Shown here one piece after another: positions 8,253-19,001 of a stretch of DNA of 64,000 nt (within the stretch, counting starts at the first letter, position 1; every line of letters begins with the position of its first letter). A program made the position numbers and the translations under genes. Below the pieces are notes generated by a model that saw only the letters and a program-made list of their open reading frames with translations, had not been told where the DNA came from and made no database searches. The stretch lies in NCBI GenBank assembly GCA_037447125.1, contig JBBIHG010000002.1, forward strand, positions 47,656-111,655, read 5' to 3'. The DNA is from UBA2029 sp037447125. Lineage in GTDB: Bacteria; Chloroflexota; Anaerolineae; Aggregatilineales; Aggregatilineaceae.

Positions 8253-9289
8253 CCCCGGCTTGCGCTCCGCTGGACCTGGTTGCCGCTGTGCAGAGTGGCG
8301 ACCGGCGCGCCCTGGCCCGACTGATCACGCAGGTCGAGAACCGCGCGCCAGGCGCTCTGGATGCGCTGGCCCGCCTTCATCCGCAAGGCGGGCAGGCCCT
8401 GATCGTGGGCGTCACTGGCGCGCCGGGCACAGGCAAGTCCACCCTGGTCAACGCCCTGGCTCTGGCCCTGCGTCAGCGCGGGCAGACGGTGGGCATTGTC
8501 GCAGTAGACCCAACCAGCCCCTTCAGCGGCGGAGCGGTGCTCGGCGATCGCGTGCGCATGACCGATCTGGCCGGTGACGACGGCGTGTTCATCCGCAGCA
8601 TGGCCTCGCGCGGCAGCCTGGGCGGCCTGGCCGCAGCGACTGGCGATGTGGTGCGCCTTCTGGACGCAGCGGGCTTCGCCGTCGTCCTGATCGAAACGGT
8701 GGGTGCCGGGCAGAGCGAAGTGGACATCGCGCGGATGGCCCACACGGTGATCGTCGTCGAGGCGCCGGGCCTGGGCGACGACGTACAGGCGATCAAGGCG
8801 GGCATCCTGGAGATCGCCGACATTCTGGTGGTGAACAAGGCCGACCGCCCCGGCGCGCAGAGCACCGTTCGCGCGCTGCGGGCCATGCTCGAGCTGGGCC
8901 ACCGCCTGCGCAATGCCGGGCATCACGGCGCCGGGCTGCTGCCCGCCCCGGCGAATAGCGCTCCCGCACTTGACTCGTGGAGCGTGCCCGTCATCGAGAC
9001 CATCGCCACGGAACACACGGGCATCGCCGACGTGCTCGCCGCCCTGGATCGGCATCGTGCCCACCTCCTCAGCAGCGGGGAGATCGCCGAGCGTGAGCGC
9101 CAGCGCGTAGAGGCCGAGCTGCTCGCCCGGCTGCGTGAGGCGCTGCTGGCCCGCCTGCTGGCCGCCCACGACCCGGCGACGCTCGCCGAGACGGTGCGCC
9201 GGGTTGTCGCCCGCGAGCTGGACCCGGCCAGCGCCGTCCGGGCGCTGGTTGCCGCCGCCTGCGGCGATGACCGCCAGGCGCTCCCTTAG
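8249..9289 (+). CDS. meaB: MeaB/ArgK family GTPase, methylmalonyl-CoA mutase chaperone
   Basis: A 346-residue G3E-type GTPase. Motifs seen: Walker A GAPGTGKST, the switch region VDPTSPFSGGAVLGDRVRM, IETVGAGQSE (with the Walker-B-like E-T-V-G) and NKAD for guanine recognition. MeaB proteins protect and reload the B12 cofactor of methylmalonyl-CoA mutase; the 4-nt overlap with mcmA2 supports that role. The C-terminus (GDDRQALP) ends at a TAG whose first two bases are the left TA of the transposon-like element at 9289-9463, so the natural end of the gene may have been altered by that insertion. Confidence 0.93.
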   Translation: MTPACAPLDLVAAVQSGDRRALARLITQVENRAPGALDALARLHPQGGQALIVGVTGAPGTGKSTLVNALALALRQRGQTVGIVAVDPTSPFSGGAVLGDRVRMTDLAGDDGVFIRSMASRGSLGGLAAATGDVVRLLDAAGFAVVLIETVGAGQSEVDIARMAHTVIVVEAPGLGDDVQAIKAGILEIADILVVNKADRPGAQSTVRALRAMLELGHRLRNAGHHGAGLLPAPANSAPALDSWSVPVIETIATEHTGIADVLAALDRHRAHLLSSGEIAERERQRVEAELLARLREALLARLLAAHDPATLAETVRRVVARELDPASAVRALVAAACGDDRQALP

Positions 9290-9463
9290 AGCGTGTTATG
9301 CACTTTCAACCCCTATCCCCCGGCCCCTTTCCCCGCAAGCGGAGAAAGGGGAGCAGCCCGTCCCTCCCCGCCAGCGGGGAGGGACCACAGGGTGGGGTTC
9401 AGGTGATCGTAGGGCATCGCGAGTTGCCCGCCGCGCCGAGTGCACAGAGTTCATAACACGCTC
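9289..9463. mobile_element. MITE-like element with GAGCGTGTTATG ends and TA duplication
   Basis: A 175-bp element with 12-bp perfect terminal inverted repeats (GAGCGTGTTATG at 9289-9300, CATAACACGCTC at 9452-9463), flanked on both sides by TA (9287-9288 and 9464-9465). TA duplication is the habit of IS630/Tc1-type transposases. The interior holds the pyrimidine-rich core CCCCTATCCCCCGGCCCC and hairpins with GGAGAAAGGGG and GGCGGGGAGGGA-like arms. No coding capacity is seen. The remaining 9466-9640 spacer contains a separate 18-nt motif at 9540-9557 that recurs at 40771-40788. Confidence 0.65.
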
Positions 9464-9642
9464 TAGAGCGCGTGACACCCTTCCGCCAGAAACCGTCCCC
9501 CTTCCCCATGCCCGGTGTACAGGCCGGGGCGACAATTACCACACGTTCGGAAACATAGACGAAGGCACCGCGCTGTGCGTCAAGTGGGGCGCTAACCCTG
9601 ACGCACACCCATCCGGCGCATCTGGAAAAAGCCACTTAAATA

Positions 9643-9651
9643 TGCTAGAAT
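9643..9651 (+). promoter_or_regulatory. Possible extended -10 promoter of the aldehyde dehydrogenase gene
   Basis: TGCTAGAAT (extended TG plus TAGAAT) lies in an unusually A+T-rich stretch 65 nt before the start codon. A recognisable -35 is absent, as is common with extended -10 sites. Confidence 0.35.
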
Positions 9652-9716
9652 TCTTCTTAATTAACCATCACAGGTGAGACTGATTCGCTGAGCCAACCAG
9701 ACAAGGAGCAGGATCG

Positions 9717-11198
9717 GTGGTACGAGACTACGGCCACTACATCAACGGCGCGTGGGTGCCATCAGAGAGCGGAGCATGGTTCGAGACGCGCAACCCGACG
9801 ACCGGCGAGGTGCTGGCGCGCTTCCCCCAGGGCACGCGCGGCGACGTACAGCGGGCCATTGACGCGGCGGAGGCGGCTTTCCCGGCGTGGAAACGGCTGC
9901 CGCCGCCCAAGCGCGGGGAGATTCTGCTGCGCGCCGCCCAGATCATGCGCCAGCGCAAGAACGAGTTGGGCGCGCTGGTGACGACCGAAATGGGCAAGGT
10001 TGTCGCCGAGGGCAAGGGCGACATACAGGAGTCCATTGACTTCCTGGAGTACATCGCTGGCGAAGGGCGCCGCCTGTTCGGCGAGACGACGCCCTCCGAG
10101 CTACCCAGCAAGTTCTGCATGACTGTCCGCCAGCCCATGGGCGTGGTCGGCTGCATCACACCCTGGAACTTCCCGATGGCCATCCCCATCTGGAAGGTGG
10201 GTGCGGCGCTGATCAGCGGCAACACGGTGGTGTTCAAGCCCGCCTCACTGACGCCACTGTGCGTGGCGACGCTGATCGAGATCTTCGAGGAGGCGGGGCT
10301 GCCGCCCGGCGTATGGAACTTCGTCACCGGCGGGGGCAGCACTGTGGGCATGGAGATTGTCGAGAATCCGCGCGTCAAAGCGGTATCGTTCACCGGCGGC
10401 GTGCCCGCCGGCAAGGTCATCTACGAGGCGGCGGCGCGCCTGCTCAAGCCGGTCGAGGTGGAGCTGGGCGGCAAGAACCCGCAGATCGTCCTGGAGGACG
10501 CCAACCTGGAACTGGCGCTGGACGGCATCCTCTTCGGCGCGTTCGGCACGGCGGGGCAACGCTGCACAGCGACCAGCCGCCTGATCCTGCACGAGAAGGT
10601 GTACGACCAGTTCCTGGACATGCTCCTGGCGCGGACGGAGGCGCTGGTCGTCGGCGATCCGCTCGACCCGCGCACGGATGTCGGGCCGGTGGTGGACGAG
10701 TCGTCGGGCGAGTCGATTATGGAGTACATCGCCATCGGCAAGAATGAGGCGACGCTGCTGACCGGCGGCGAGCGCCTGACCGGCGGCCCCCACGACCAGG
10801 GCTTCTTCATCAAGCCGACCATCTTCGCCACCGAGCACGGCACGCGCATCAGCAAGGAAGAGATCTTCGGCCCGGTGCTGAGCGTGATCAAGGTAGGGAG
10901 CTACGACGAAGCGATCCGCGTCGCCAACGACATCGAGTACGGGCTGTCGTCGTCCATCTACACGCGCGACGTCAACCTGGCCTTCCGCGCCATTGACGAC
11001 CTGGAGACGGGCATCACCTACATCAACGCACCGACCATCGGCGCGGAAGTGCACCTGCCCTTCGGCGGAGTCAAGAACACGGGCAACGGCGGGCGCGAGG
11101 CCGGCACCAGCGCCATTGACGAGTTCACCGAGATCAAGACCGTCTTCGTGGACTACAGCAATCGCTTGCAGAAGGCGCAGATCGTGGACGAGCGATAG
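9717..11198 (+). CDS. NAD(P)-dependent aldehyde dehydrogenase
   Basis: A 493-residue aldehyde dehydrogenase starting with GTG at 9717, preceded by AAGGAGCAGG. It has the full family set: PWNFPMAIPIWK, the cofactor segment GNTVVFKPAS, FTGGVPAGKVIYEAAA, the general base Glu249 in ELGGKNPQ, and the nucleophile Cys283 in GQRCTATS, 34 residues later as expected. It oxidises an aldehyde to its acid in the cytoplasm. Overall it resembles the semialdehyde dehydrogenases (alpha-ketoglutarate semialdehyde or related), but the substrate cannot be fixed from sequence alone. It appears monocistronic, ending in a strong terminator. Confidence 0.9.
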   Translation: MVRDYGHYINGAWVPSESGAWFETRNPTTGEVLARFPQGTRGDVQRAIDAAEAAFPAWKRLPPPKRGEILLRAAQIMRQRKNELGALVTTEMGKVVAEGKGDIQESIDFLEYIAGEGRRLFGETTPSELPSKFCMTVRQPMGVVGCITPWNFPMAIPIWKVGAALISGNTVVFKPASLTPLCVATLIEIFEEAGLPPGVWNFVTGGGSTVGMEIVENPRVKAVSFTGGVPAGKVIYEAAARLLKPVEVELGGKNPQIVLEDANLELALDGILFGAFGTAGQRCTATSRLILHEKVYDQFLDMLLARTEALVVGDPLDPRTDVGPVVDESSGESIMEYIAIGKNEATLLTGGERLTGGPHDQGFFIKPTIFATEHGTRISKEEIFGPVLSVIKVGSYDEAIRVANDIEYGLSSSIYTRDVNLAFRAIDDLETGITYINAPTIGAEVHLPFGGVKNTGNGGREAGTSAIDEFTEIKTVFVDYSNRLQKAQIVDER

Positions 11199-11220
11199 CC
11201 GCGCCGCGACAGGGGCCGCA

Positions 11221-11255
11221 GAAGCCCTCTCCGCCCTGGAGAGGGCTTCTTGTTT
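11221..11255 (+). terminator. Intrinsic terminator after the aldehyde dehydrogenase gene
   Basis: A perfect 12-bp stem (GAAGCCCTCTCC at 11221-11232 with GGAGAGGGCTTC at 11238-11249), a 5-nt loop and the tail TTGTTT. It separates this gene from secA. Confidence 0.85.
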
Positions 11256-11372
11256 CCCAGCTAGCGCTGCGTCCGGTTGTGGGGGGCAACTGGCCTGGCT
11301 GTCCTGCACCGGCTGCCGGATCGCTCGCACAGCGGATTCTGATGCAATCGCCCTGCTGAGAGACCCATGCAG

Positions 11373-11403
11373 TTAACGGTCCGCTCCCGGTCTATGGTAT
11401 AAT
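11373..11403 (+). promoter_or_regulatory. Candidate secA promoter
   Basis: TATAAT at 11398-11403 with a TTAACG at 11373-11378 (19-nt spacing) about 90 nt before secA. The -10 is perfect, the -35 is partial. Nothing else is recognisable in the 11256-11494 spacer. Confidence 0.45.
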
Positions 11404-11494
11404 TCTCCCGCATCACTTCAAGCCCTGAGCATGTAGCACGCTTATTGGATGGCGGGACTGCGCTGACGCGCCATCCCGCCCGGGTGAGGCAGTA

Positions 11495-14431
<2,937 letters not shown>

Positions 14432-14496
14432 GATGGGAGGGCTGCGGCGATCGCTGACACGGCACGCGCGATCCAGGCGAATCGGAGGGAGCCTTG

Positions 14497-14874
14497 ATGC
14501 TCAGCAGCCAGGATGACAGTTCGCAGCTTATGAACGACCTGGACCCGCGGCTGCTTGAGCTGCTGCACACGGGCATCAACACATTCACCAAGTGGGATGC
14601 GGTGCGCTTCTTCCACGCCAATCCTCACACCGCCGAAGCCGCCGAGACCCTGGCCGGCCATCTTGGGCGCGATGTGCGCGTGGTCGAGCCGGAGCTGCGC
14701 GAGCTGGCTCAGGTCGGCCTGCTGGTGACCGAGGAGCTCATGGCCGACGTGCCCGTCTACGCGCTCACCACCGACGGGCACATGGTAGCCCTGCTCGATA
14801 GCTTCATGCGGGCCTGTGCCGATCGCCAGTTTCGCCTCAAAGTAACCTACCACATCATCCGCGGCCTGCGCTGA
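14497..14874 (+). CDS. Small winged-helix-like protein, function unknown
   Basis: A 125-residue protein. The ATG at 14497 is preferred over the TTG three bases earlier because GGAGGGA ends six bases before it. The middle (WDAVRFFHANPHTAEAAETLAGHLGRDVRVVEPELRELAQ, read with breaks) has the helix pattern of a winged-helix domain, with AETLAGHLGR as a plausible first helix-turn-helix half and GLLVTEEL as the wing. It could be a transcription regulator or a protein-protein adaptor. It lies 65 nt downstream of secA on the same strand; family not recognised. Confidence 0.75.
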   Translation: MLSSQDDSSQLMNDLDPRLLELLHTGINTFTKWDAVRFFHANPHTAEAAETLAGHLGRDVRVVEPELRELAQVGLLVTEELMADVPVYALTTDGHMVALLDSFMRACADRQFRLKVTYHIIRGLR

Positions 14875-14890
14875 GGGGACTCGCCGTCTC

Positions 14891-15781
14891 TCAGTAGCAC
14901 GACGCGGCCAGCCCAGTATAGATCGCGTAGGCATCGGGCGTCCCGCTGAAGACCATCGGGCGCAGGTACACCCGCCACAGGCTCCAGCGGCGCAGCAGGG
15001 ATGCATCATAGCGGACACCCAGACAGCCCTGGTAGGCGACCAGGCCCCCGTTGGTGTGGTAGCCCATCATCACCACGGGCACGCGCCCGGTCTCGCCCAC
15101 GCCATACTGCCCGCTGAACTGGTATGCTCCATAGAAAAGGATAGTCTCCGTCGTATCCGCCCAGCCCGCCGCGAACTGGGCGTAGGTCTGCCGTGGATTG
15201 GCCCACAGCGCGTAGGCATCCGCGTAATCGGCGCGGTTGACCGCTTCGATGTAGTCCACCAGCATCTGCTGCACGCTGGCATAGGAGCCGGTGAAGGCCG
15301 GATCGCCGTAGCACCACATGTCGAGCGTCTGCTGCCAGATAGCCGTCGCGTCGGTGGGCACGATAGGCATCTGCCGGAAATTGGCGCCGGTGATCGTCCA
15401 CTGGGCCATGCCCAATGCGGTAGGGTTATAGCGCACGCCGTAGCAGCCACTGAACGCGGCGACCGTGCCGTTGGTGCGGTAGCCGATCAGCACGCCGGGC
15501 ACGCGCCCTTCGATGGCGCTGATTGCGCCCGGCTGAAACCCGCCGAAATACACGCTGACCGCTGCGGTATCGCCATAGCCGGCGACGAATTGCGCATAGG
15601 TTTGCGGTGGGTTGATCCATTGCTGGTACGCGGGCCAGTAGTCGCGCGCGTTGATCAGGCCATAATAGGCGTAGAGCATGGCCCGCGGACCGAGCGCGCC
15701 GCCCGTCGCAGCGCTGCCCGGCGCGGCTGCCAGCAAGATCGCGGTGAGCACGAGCGTCACCACCAGAAGACGATGGACCAT
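14891..15781 (-). CDS. Secreted protein with a tandem duplicated ~110-residue domain
   Basis: A 296-residue exported protein (signal peptide MVHRLLVVTLVLTAILLAAA, cleavage near GSAA). The mature part contains two copies of one domain. Copy 1 (about residues 35-140) has INPPQTYAQFVAGYGDT, GRVPGVLIGYRTNGTVAAF and GCYGVRYNPTALG. Copy 2 (about 170-280) has ANPRQTYAQFAAGWADT, GRVPVVMMGYHTNGGLVAY and GCLGVRYDASLLR. A conserved cysteine in each G-C-x-G-V-R-Y motif may form disulphides. I do not recognise the family; the fold looks like the alpha+beta cones of NTF2-like domains (inference). Convergent with the small gene after secA. Confidence 0.8.
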   Translation of the reverse strand: MVHRLLVVTLVLTAILLAAAPGSAATGGALGPRAMLYAYYGLINARDYWPAYQQWINPPQTYAQFVAGYGDTAAVSVYFGGFQPGAISAIEGRVPGVLIGYRTNGTVAAFSGCYGVRYNPTALGMAQWTITGANFRQMPIVPTDATAIWQQTLDMWCYGDPAFTGSYASVQQMLVDYIEAVNRADYADAYALWANPRQTYAQFAAGWADTTETILFYGAYQFSGQYGVGETGRVPVVMMGYHTNGGLVAYQGCLGVRYDASLLRRWSLWRVYLRPMVFSGTPDAYAIYTGLAASCY

Positions 15782-15864
15782 CGCTGCACCTCTTTTCTCT
15801 CCGGCGTACTCGTCCGTCCCCAGTATAATGCAGGATGGACGCGCGCGCCGGGTGCATGGCCTGT

Positions 15865-16021
15865 GGGACGCATCCGGGTCGTGGGGAAAACTTCACCGCA
15901 GAGGCGCAGAGGGCACGGAGAAATACACAGAATCTCGTGTCGTTTCCCTCCATAGTGTCCTCCTCTGCGTCCTCGGCGTCTCTGCTGTTCCGAGAATCTC
16001 GCCCCGAACCCAGATATACCC
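15865..16021. repeat. CAGAGGCGCAGAG-type intergenic repeat (diverged copy)
   Basis: Contains the arms CACCGCAGAGGCGCAGAGGG and CCTCTGCGTCCTCGGCGTCTC. The ends (GGGACGCATCCGGGTC and, inverted, GGGTATATCTGGGTTC) are a degraded version of those of the element at 7553-7699. A 9-bp duplication is not evident. It fills most of the spacer 15782-16072. Confidence 0.55.
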
Positions 16022-16072
16022 ATCCTATGGGCAACCCATCTCCGCTTATTTGAGGAAGCGCAGAGAAAAGCC

Positions 16073-16753
16073 CTACCCCGCCCGCTCGATCAGGCGCGGG
16101 CTGTCGTGGCGCACGTCATTGACCAGGCGCGACACGGGATAGTAGACCATATCCTCGGCGGGGTAGGGGCGCAGCAGGGGCATGATCTGCGCCGGATCGC
16201 TGCGCGCCGGGTCGAGCCAGGCGTCGTAGTCGGCGCGGGGGAGAATGACCGGCATCCGGTTATGCAGCGTGGCCATTAGCTCATTGGGGGCGGTGGTGAT
16301 GATCGTGCAGGTCGTCAGCGCCGCGCCGCTCTCCGGCTCAGTCCAGCGCTCCCACAGTCCGGCGAAGGCGAACAGCCCGCCATTTTTGAGCGTGATGAAC
16401 ATGGGCTGCTTGGGGCCGTCGGGCTGCGCCTGCCACTCGTAGAATCCATCGGCCATGATCAGGCAGCGGCGGCGGCGCAGGGCGCTGCGGAAGCTCGGCT
16501 TCTCGTGGACGGTCTCGCCGCGCGCGTTGATCAGCCGGCTGCCGATGGTTGGGTCCTTGGCCCAGGAGGGGATCAGCCCCCAGCGCATCAGCGCCAACTG
16601 GTTCGTCCCGTCTTCGGCGTCGCGCACGACGGTTGCCACCGGCTGCGTGGGCGCGATATTATAGCGCGGCGGCAGGTCGGGCACGTCGTGCAGGCCGAAC
16701 GCCTCAGCGAGGGCGACGGGATCGGGTCCGGTGAGCGCAAATCGTCCGCACAT
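16073..16753 (-). CDS. SOS response-associated peptidase (SRAP, HMCES/YedK) family protein
   Basis: A 226-residue SRAP protein that forms a stable thiazolidine cross-link with abasic sites in single-stranded DNA, shielding them. The start at 16753 gives the invariant N-terminal MCGRF, in which Cys2 is the catalytic residue after Met removal; any longer start would destroy function. Other family marks are PRYNIAPTQPVATVV, the active-site N-A-R-x-E (LINARGETVHEKPSFR), CLIMADGFYEWQ, and HNRMPVILP with the catalytic His. A near-perfect promoter sits so close that the mRNA should start at or next to the ATG (see 16761-16789). Confidence 0.95.
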   Translation of the reverse strand: MCGRFALTGPDPVALAEAFGLHDVPDLPPRYNIAPTQPVATVVRDAEDGTNQLALMRWGLIPSWAKDPTIGSRLINARGETVHEKPSFRSALRRRRCLIMADGFYEWQAQPDGPKQPMFITLKNGGLFAFAGLWERWTEPESGAALTTCTIITTAPNELMATLHNRMPVILPRADYDAWLDPARSDPAQIMPLLRPYPAEDMVYYPVSRLVNDVRHDSPRLIERAG

Positions 16754-16760
16754 ACGTTCG
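16747..16760 (-). promoter_or_regulatory. Possible LexA-type box overlapping the SRAP start codon
   Basis: On the minus strand the sequence is CGAACGTATGTGCG, 13 of 14 positions of the Gram-positive SOS box pattern CGAAC-N4-GTTCG. It covers the predicted transcription start and the ATG. The right half is partly dictated by the Met-Cys codons, so the intact left half is the better evidence. Confidence 0.4.
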
Positions 16761-16789
16761 ATTATATGGCAGTTCGGCGGCGAATGCAA
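16761..16789 (-). promoter_or_regulatory. Promoter of the SRAP gene (leaderless)
   Basis: Minus-strand TTGCAT (16789-16784), 17-nt spacer, TATAAT (16766-16761). The -10 ends 7 nt before the ATG, so transcription is expected to begin at or within a base or two of the start codon. Confidence 0.75.
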
Positions 16790-16805
16790 CGATTTGGTGG
16801 TGGTT

Positions 16806-16987
16806 GGGTCCACGAGCGATCTGTTGGGATCGGCTACTTGGCCGCCAGAATTGCCCCCCATCCCCCAGTCCCTTCCCCCGCTGCGCGGAGGGAAGGGGAG
16901 CAGGCCCGCCGCTCTTCTCCCTTCCCCCTGGTGGGGGAAGGGCCGGGGATGGGGGGATAAGCTCGCCAACAACTTGTTCGTGGACCC
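16806..16987. mobile_element. MITE-like element with GGGTCCACGA ends and 9-bp duplication
   Basis: A 182-bp element. Its ends GGGTCCACGA (16806-16815) and TCGTGGACCC (16978-16987) are inverted repeats that extend imperfectly to about 23 bp. An exact 9-bp direct repeat GTGGTGGTT flanks it (16797-16805 and 16988-16996). The core 16854-16956 is a large palindrome with CCCCCCATCCCC at one end and GGGGATGGGGGG at the other. Fragments sharing its left half lie at 40678-40740 and, more diverged, near 36198-36250. Confidence 0.7.
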
Positions 16988-17104
16988 GTGGTGGTTGGTG
17001 GTTCCTGGTTGGTGGTGGTTGGTGATCAGTGGTGAGTTGTCCGGGTACGTCACTCTGGGAATCACTGTGATCCAGACTCAACCAGAGACCGCCACCCGAT
17101 GAGC

Positions 17105-17212
17105 ATAGCTCTGAAGACCGCCTGCTGATCACCGAAGACCGATCACTGACTACCGATCACCGACCGCTGATGACCGATGACCCACAACCAATAACCAGCA
17201 ACCAATGACCTT
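17105..17212. repeat. Degenerate short-unit repeat (ACCGATCAC / ACCAATGACC)
   Basis: A run of imperfect 8-12-bp units (GATCACCGA, GACCGATCAC, GACTACCGATCACC, GATGACC, CCAATAACC). A matching G/T-rich run of complementary sense (TGGTGGTTGGTGG) lies at 16988-17040. Spacing is irregular, so this is not a CRISPR array. Nothing else is seen between 16988 and 17233. Confidence 0.5.
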
Positions 17213-17233
17213 CTCACAAGATAGGGCTGCCTC

Positions 17234-18094
17234 ATGTTCTCTCTCGGCGCTATTGACATTCACCTGATCAGCGACGGCGTCGTGTGGGTCGACTCCGGCG
17301 GCGCGTGGGGACTCGTGCCGCGCGCCCTGTGGAGCCGCTACCTGCCGCCGGACGAGCAGAGCCGCGTCCCGATGGTCCTCACCTGCCTGCTGGTGCGCGT
17401 CGCCGGGAAGACCGTCGTCGTGGATACCGGCCTGGGCGATAAGCTCAACCGCAAGATGGTTGAGCTATGGGGATTGGGGCGTCCGCGCGGCGGCCTGCTC
17501 GACGGGCTGGCCCGGCTGGGCGTCGCCCCGGCGGACGTAGACCTGGTGATCAACACGCACCTGCACGCCGATCACTGCGCGGGCAATACCTGCGCCGCGC
17601 CGGACGGGGAGATCGCCCCCACCTTCCCCAACGCCAGGTACGTCGTGCAGCGCCGCGAATTCGAGGACGCCATGCAACCCAATGAGCGGACGCGCGCCAC
17701 CTACTTCACCGACAACTACGCGCCGCTGCACGAGCGCGGGCAGTTTCGCCTGCTGGACGGCGACACGGCCCTGCTCCCCGGCCTGCGAACCGTCGTCACG
17801 CCCGGCCACACGCCCGGCCACCAGTCCGTGCTGTTCGAGGGCGGCGGGCAGTCTGCGCTCTTCGTGGCCGACCTGGCCAGCTACGCCATCCAGTTCGAGC
17901 GGCTGGGCTGGATGACCGCTTACGATGTCGAGCCGCTGGTCACCCTGGAGACGAAACGGCGCTGGCAGAGATGGGCGCTGGAAAGCGGCGGGCTGCTCAT
18001 CTTCCAGCACGACACGCAGATCGCCGCCGCGCGCTTCGTCGAGAATGAGCGCGGCGGGCGCGCGCTGGAGCCGGTCGCGGCGGAGTACGCCTAG
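17234..18094 (+). CDS. MBL-fold metallo-hydrolase
   Basis: A 286-residue metallo-beta-lactamase-fold protein. The metal site is complete: VINTHLHADHCAGN gives the H-x-H-x-D-H motif, PGHTPGHQSVL the next histidine, LFVADLASY the bridging aspartate, and IFQHDTQ the last histidine. The layout, with a long insertion after the first strands and the FTDNYAP region, is like lactonases (AHL lactonase/PNP-type) and related esterases. No substrate can be assigned. No strong ribosome site is seen before the ATG. It is followed after 35 nt by mutM. Confidence 0.9.
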   Translation: MFSLGAIDIHLISDGVVWVDSGGAWGLVPRALWSRYLPPDEQSRVPMVLTCLLVRVAGKTVVVDTGLGDKLNRKMVELWGLGRPRGGLLDGLARLGVAPADVDLVINTHLHADHCAGNTCAAPDGEIAPTFPNARYVVQRREFEDAMQPNERTRATYFTDNYAPLHERGQFRLLDGDTALLPGLRTVVTPGHTPGHQSVLFEGGGQSALFVADLASYAIQFERLGWMTAYDVEPLVTLETKRRWQRWALESGGLLIFQHDTQIAAARFVENERGGRALEPVAAEYA

Positions 18095-18129
18095 ACGCCG
18101 CTCCCGTCCGCGCCCGAAGGAAGGACTCT

Positions 18130-18951
18130 ATGCCCGAACTGCCCGAAGTCGAGACCGTGGTGCGCGGGCTGCACGGCCCGCTGGCCGGGCGCACCATCGT
18201 CAGCGCCGCCTACGACTGGCCCAACTGCCTAGTCACGCCGGACGGGCCGCTCTTCAACGCGCGCATCGCCGGGCAGTCGGTGCGCGGCGTCGCCCGGCGC
18301 GGCAAGTACATCCTCATTGCCCTGGACCCCGACACGCTGATCATCCACCTGAAGATGACCGGGCGGCTCTACGTCGTGCCGGATGCCGCAACGGACGAGG
18401 CCGACCGCTGGGTGCACTTCACCTTCCAGCTTGACAACGCCCACCAACTGCGCTTCTCCGACGCGCGCAAGTTCGGGCGCGTCTATCTCGTCGAAGACGC
18501 GGCGCAGGTCGTCGGCGCACTCGGCCCGGAGCCGCTCGACGACGCCTTCACCCTCCAAGCGTTCCGCGCGCGCCTGGCCGGGCGCGCCGGGCAACTCAAG
18601 CCGCTGCTGCTCAACCAGGCATTCGTCGCCGGGCTGGGCAACATCTACGCCGACGAGGCGCTCTTCGCCGCTGGACTGCACCCCCTGCGCCGCGCTGACT
18701 CGCTGGCGGATGAGGAGATCGCGCGGCTGCACGCAGCCATCCGCGCGACGCTGGCCGCCGGAATCGCTCGCGAAGGAGCCAGCGTCAACTGGTACCGCAA
18801 GCCGGACGGGACGCGCGGCTCGGCGCAAGTGACTCTGAGCGTCTACGGGCGCGCTGACCAGCCCTGCCCGCGCTGCGGCCACCCCATCGAGCGCGTTGTG
18901 ATCGGCGGGCGCAGCACGCACTTCTGCCCCGCTTGCCAAGCAAGAGGATGA
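18130..18951 (+). CDS. mutM: Formamidopyrimidine-DNA glycosylase
   Basis: A 273-residue Fpg/MutM bifunctional glycosylase-lyase that removes 8-oxoguanine and formamidopyrimidines. The N-terminal PELPEVETV contains the Pro nucleophile (Pro2 once Met is removed) and Glu3; Lys59 in RRGKYIL is the conserved DNA-contacting lysine. The helix-two-turn-helix is at NQAFVAGLGNIYADEALF, and the C-terminal zinc finger is CPRCG...HFCPAC. GGAAGGA precedes the ATG. It is probably co-transcribed with the upstream MBL gene. Confidence 0.97.
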   Translation: MPELPEVETVVRGLHGPLAGRTIVSAAYDWPNCLVTPDGPLFNARIAGQSVRGVARRGKYILIALDPDTLIIHLKMTGRLYVVPDAATDEADRWVHFTFQLDNAHQLRFSDARKFGRVYLVEDAAQVVGALGPEPLDDAFTLQAFRARLAGRAGQLKPLLLNQAFVAGLGNIYADEALFAAGLHPLRRADSLADEEIARLHAAIRATLAAGIAREGASVNWYRKPDGTRGSAQVTLSVYGRADQPCPRCGHPIERVVIGGRSTHFCPACQARG

Positions 18952-19001
18952 GGACGATACTGAAGGCGGCCTCTGTCCACGAGTTGTCCTGAGAGGAACC
19001 C

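Noticed and set aside
17105..17212. Possible CRISPR-like array
   Set aside because: Units are 8-12 bp, irregular and without spacers of constant length; no cas gene in the window.
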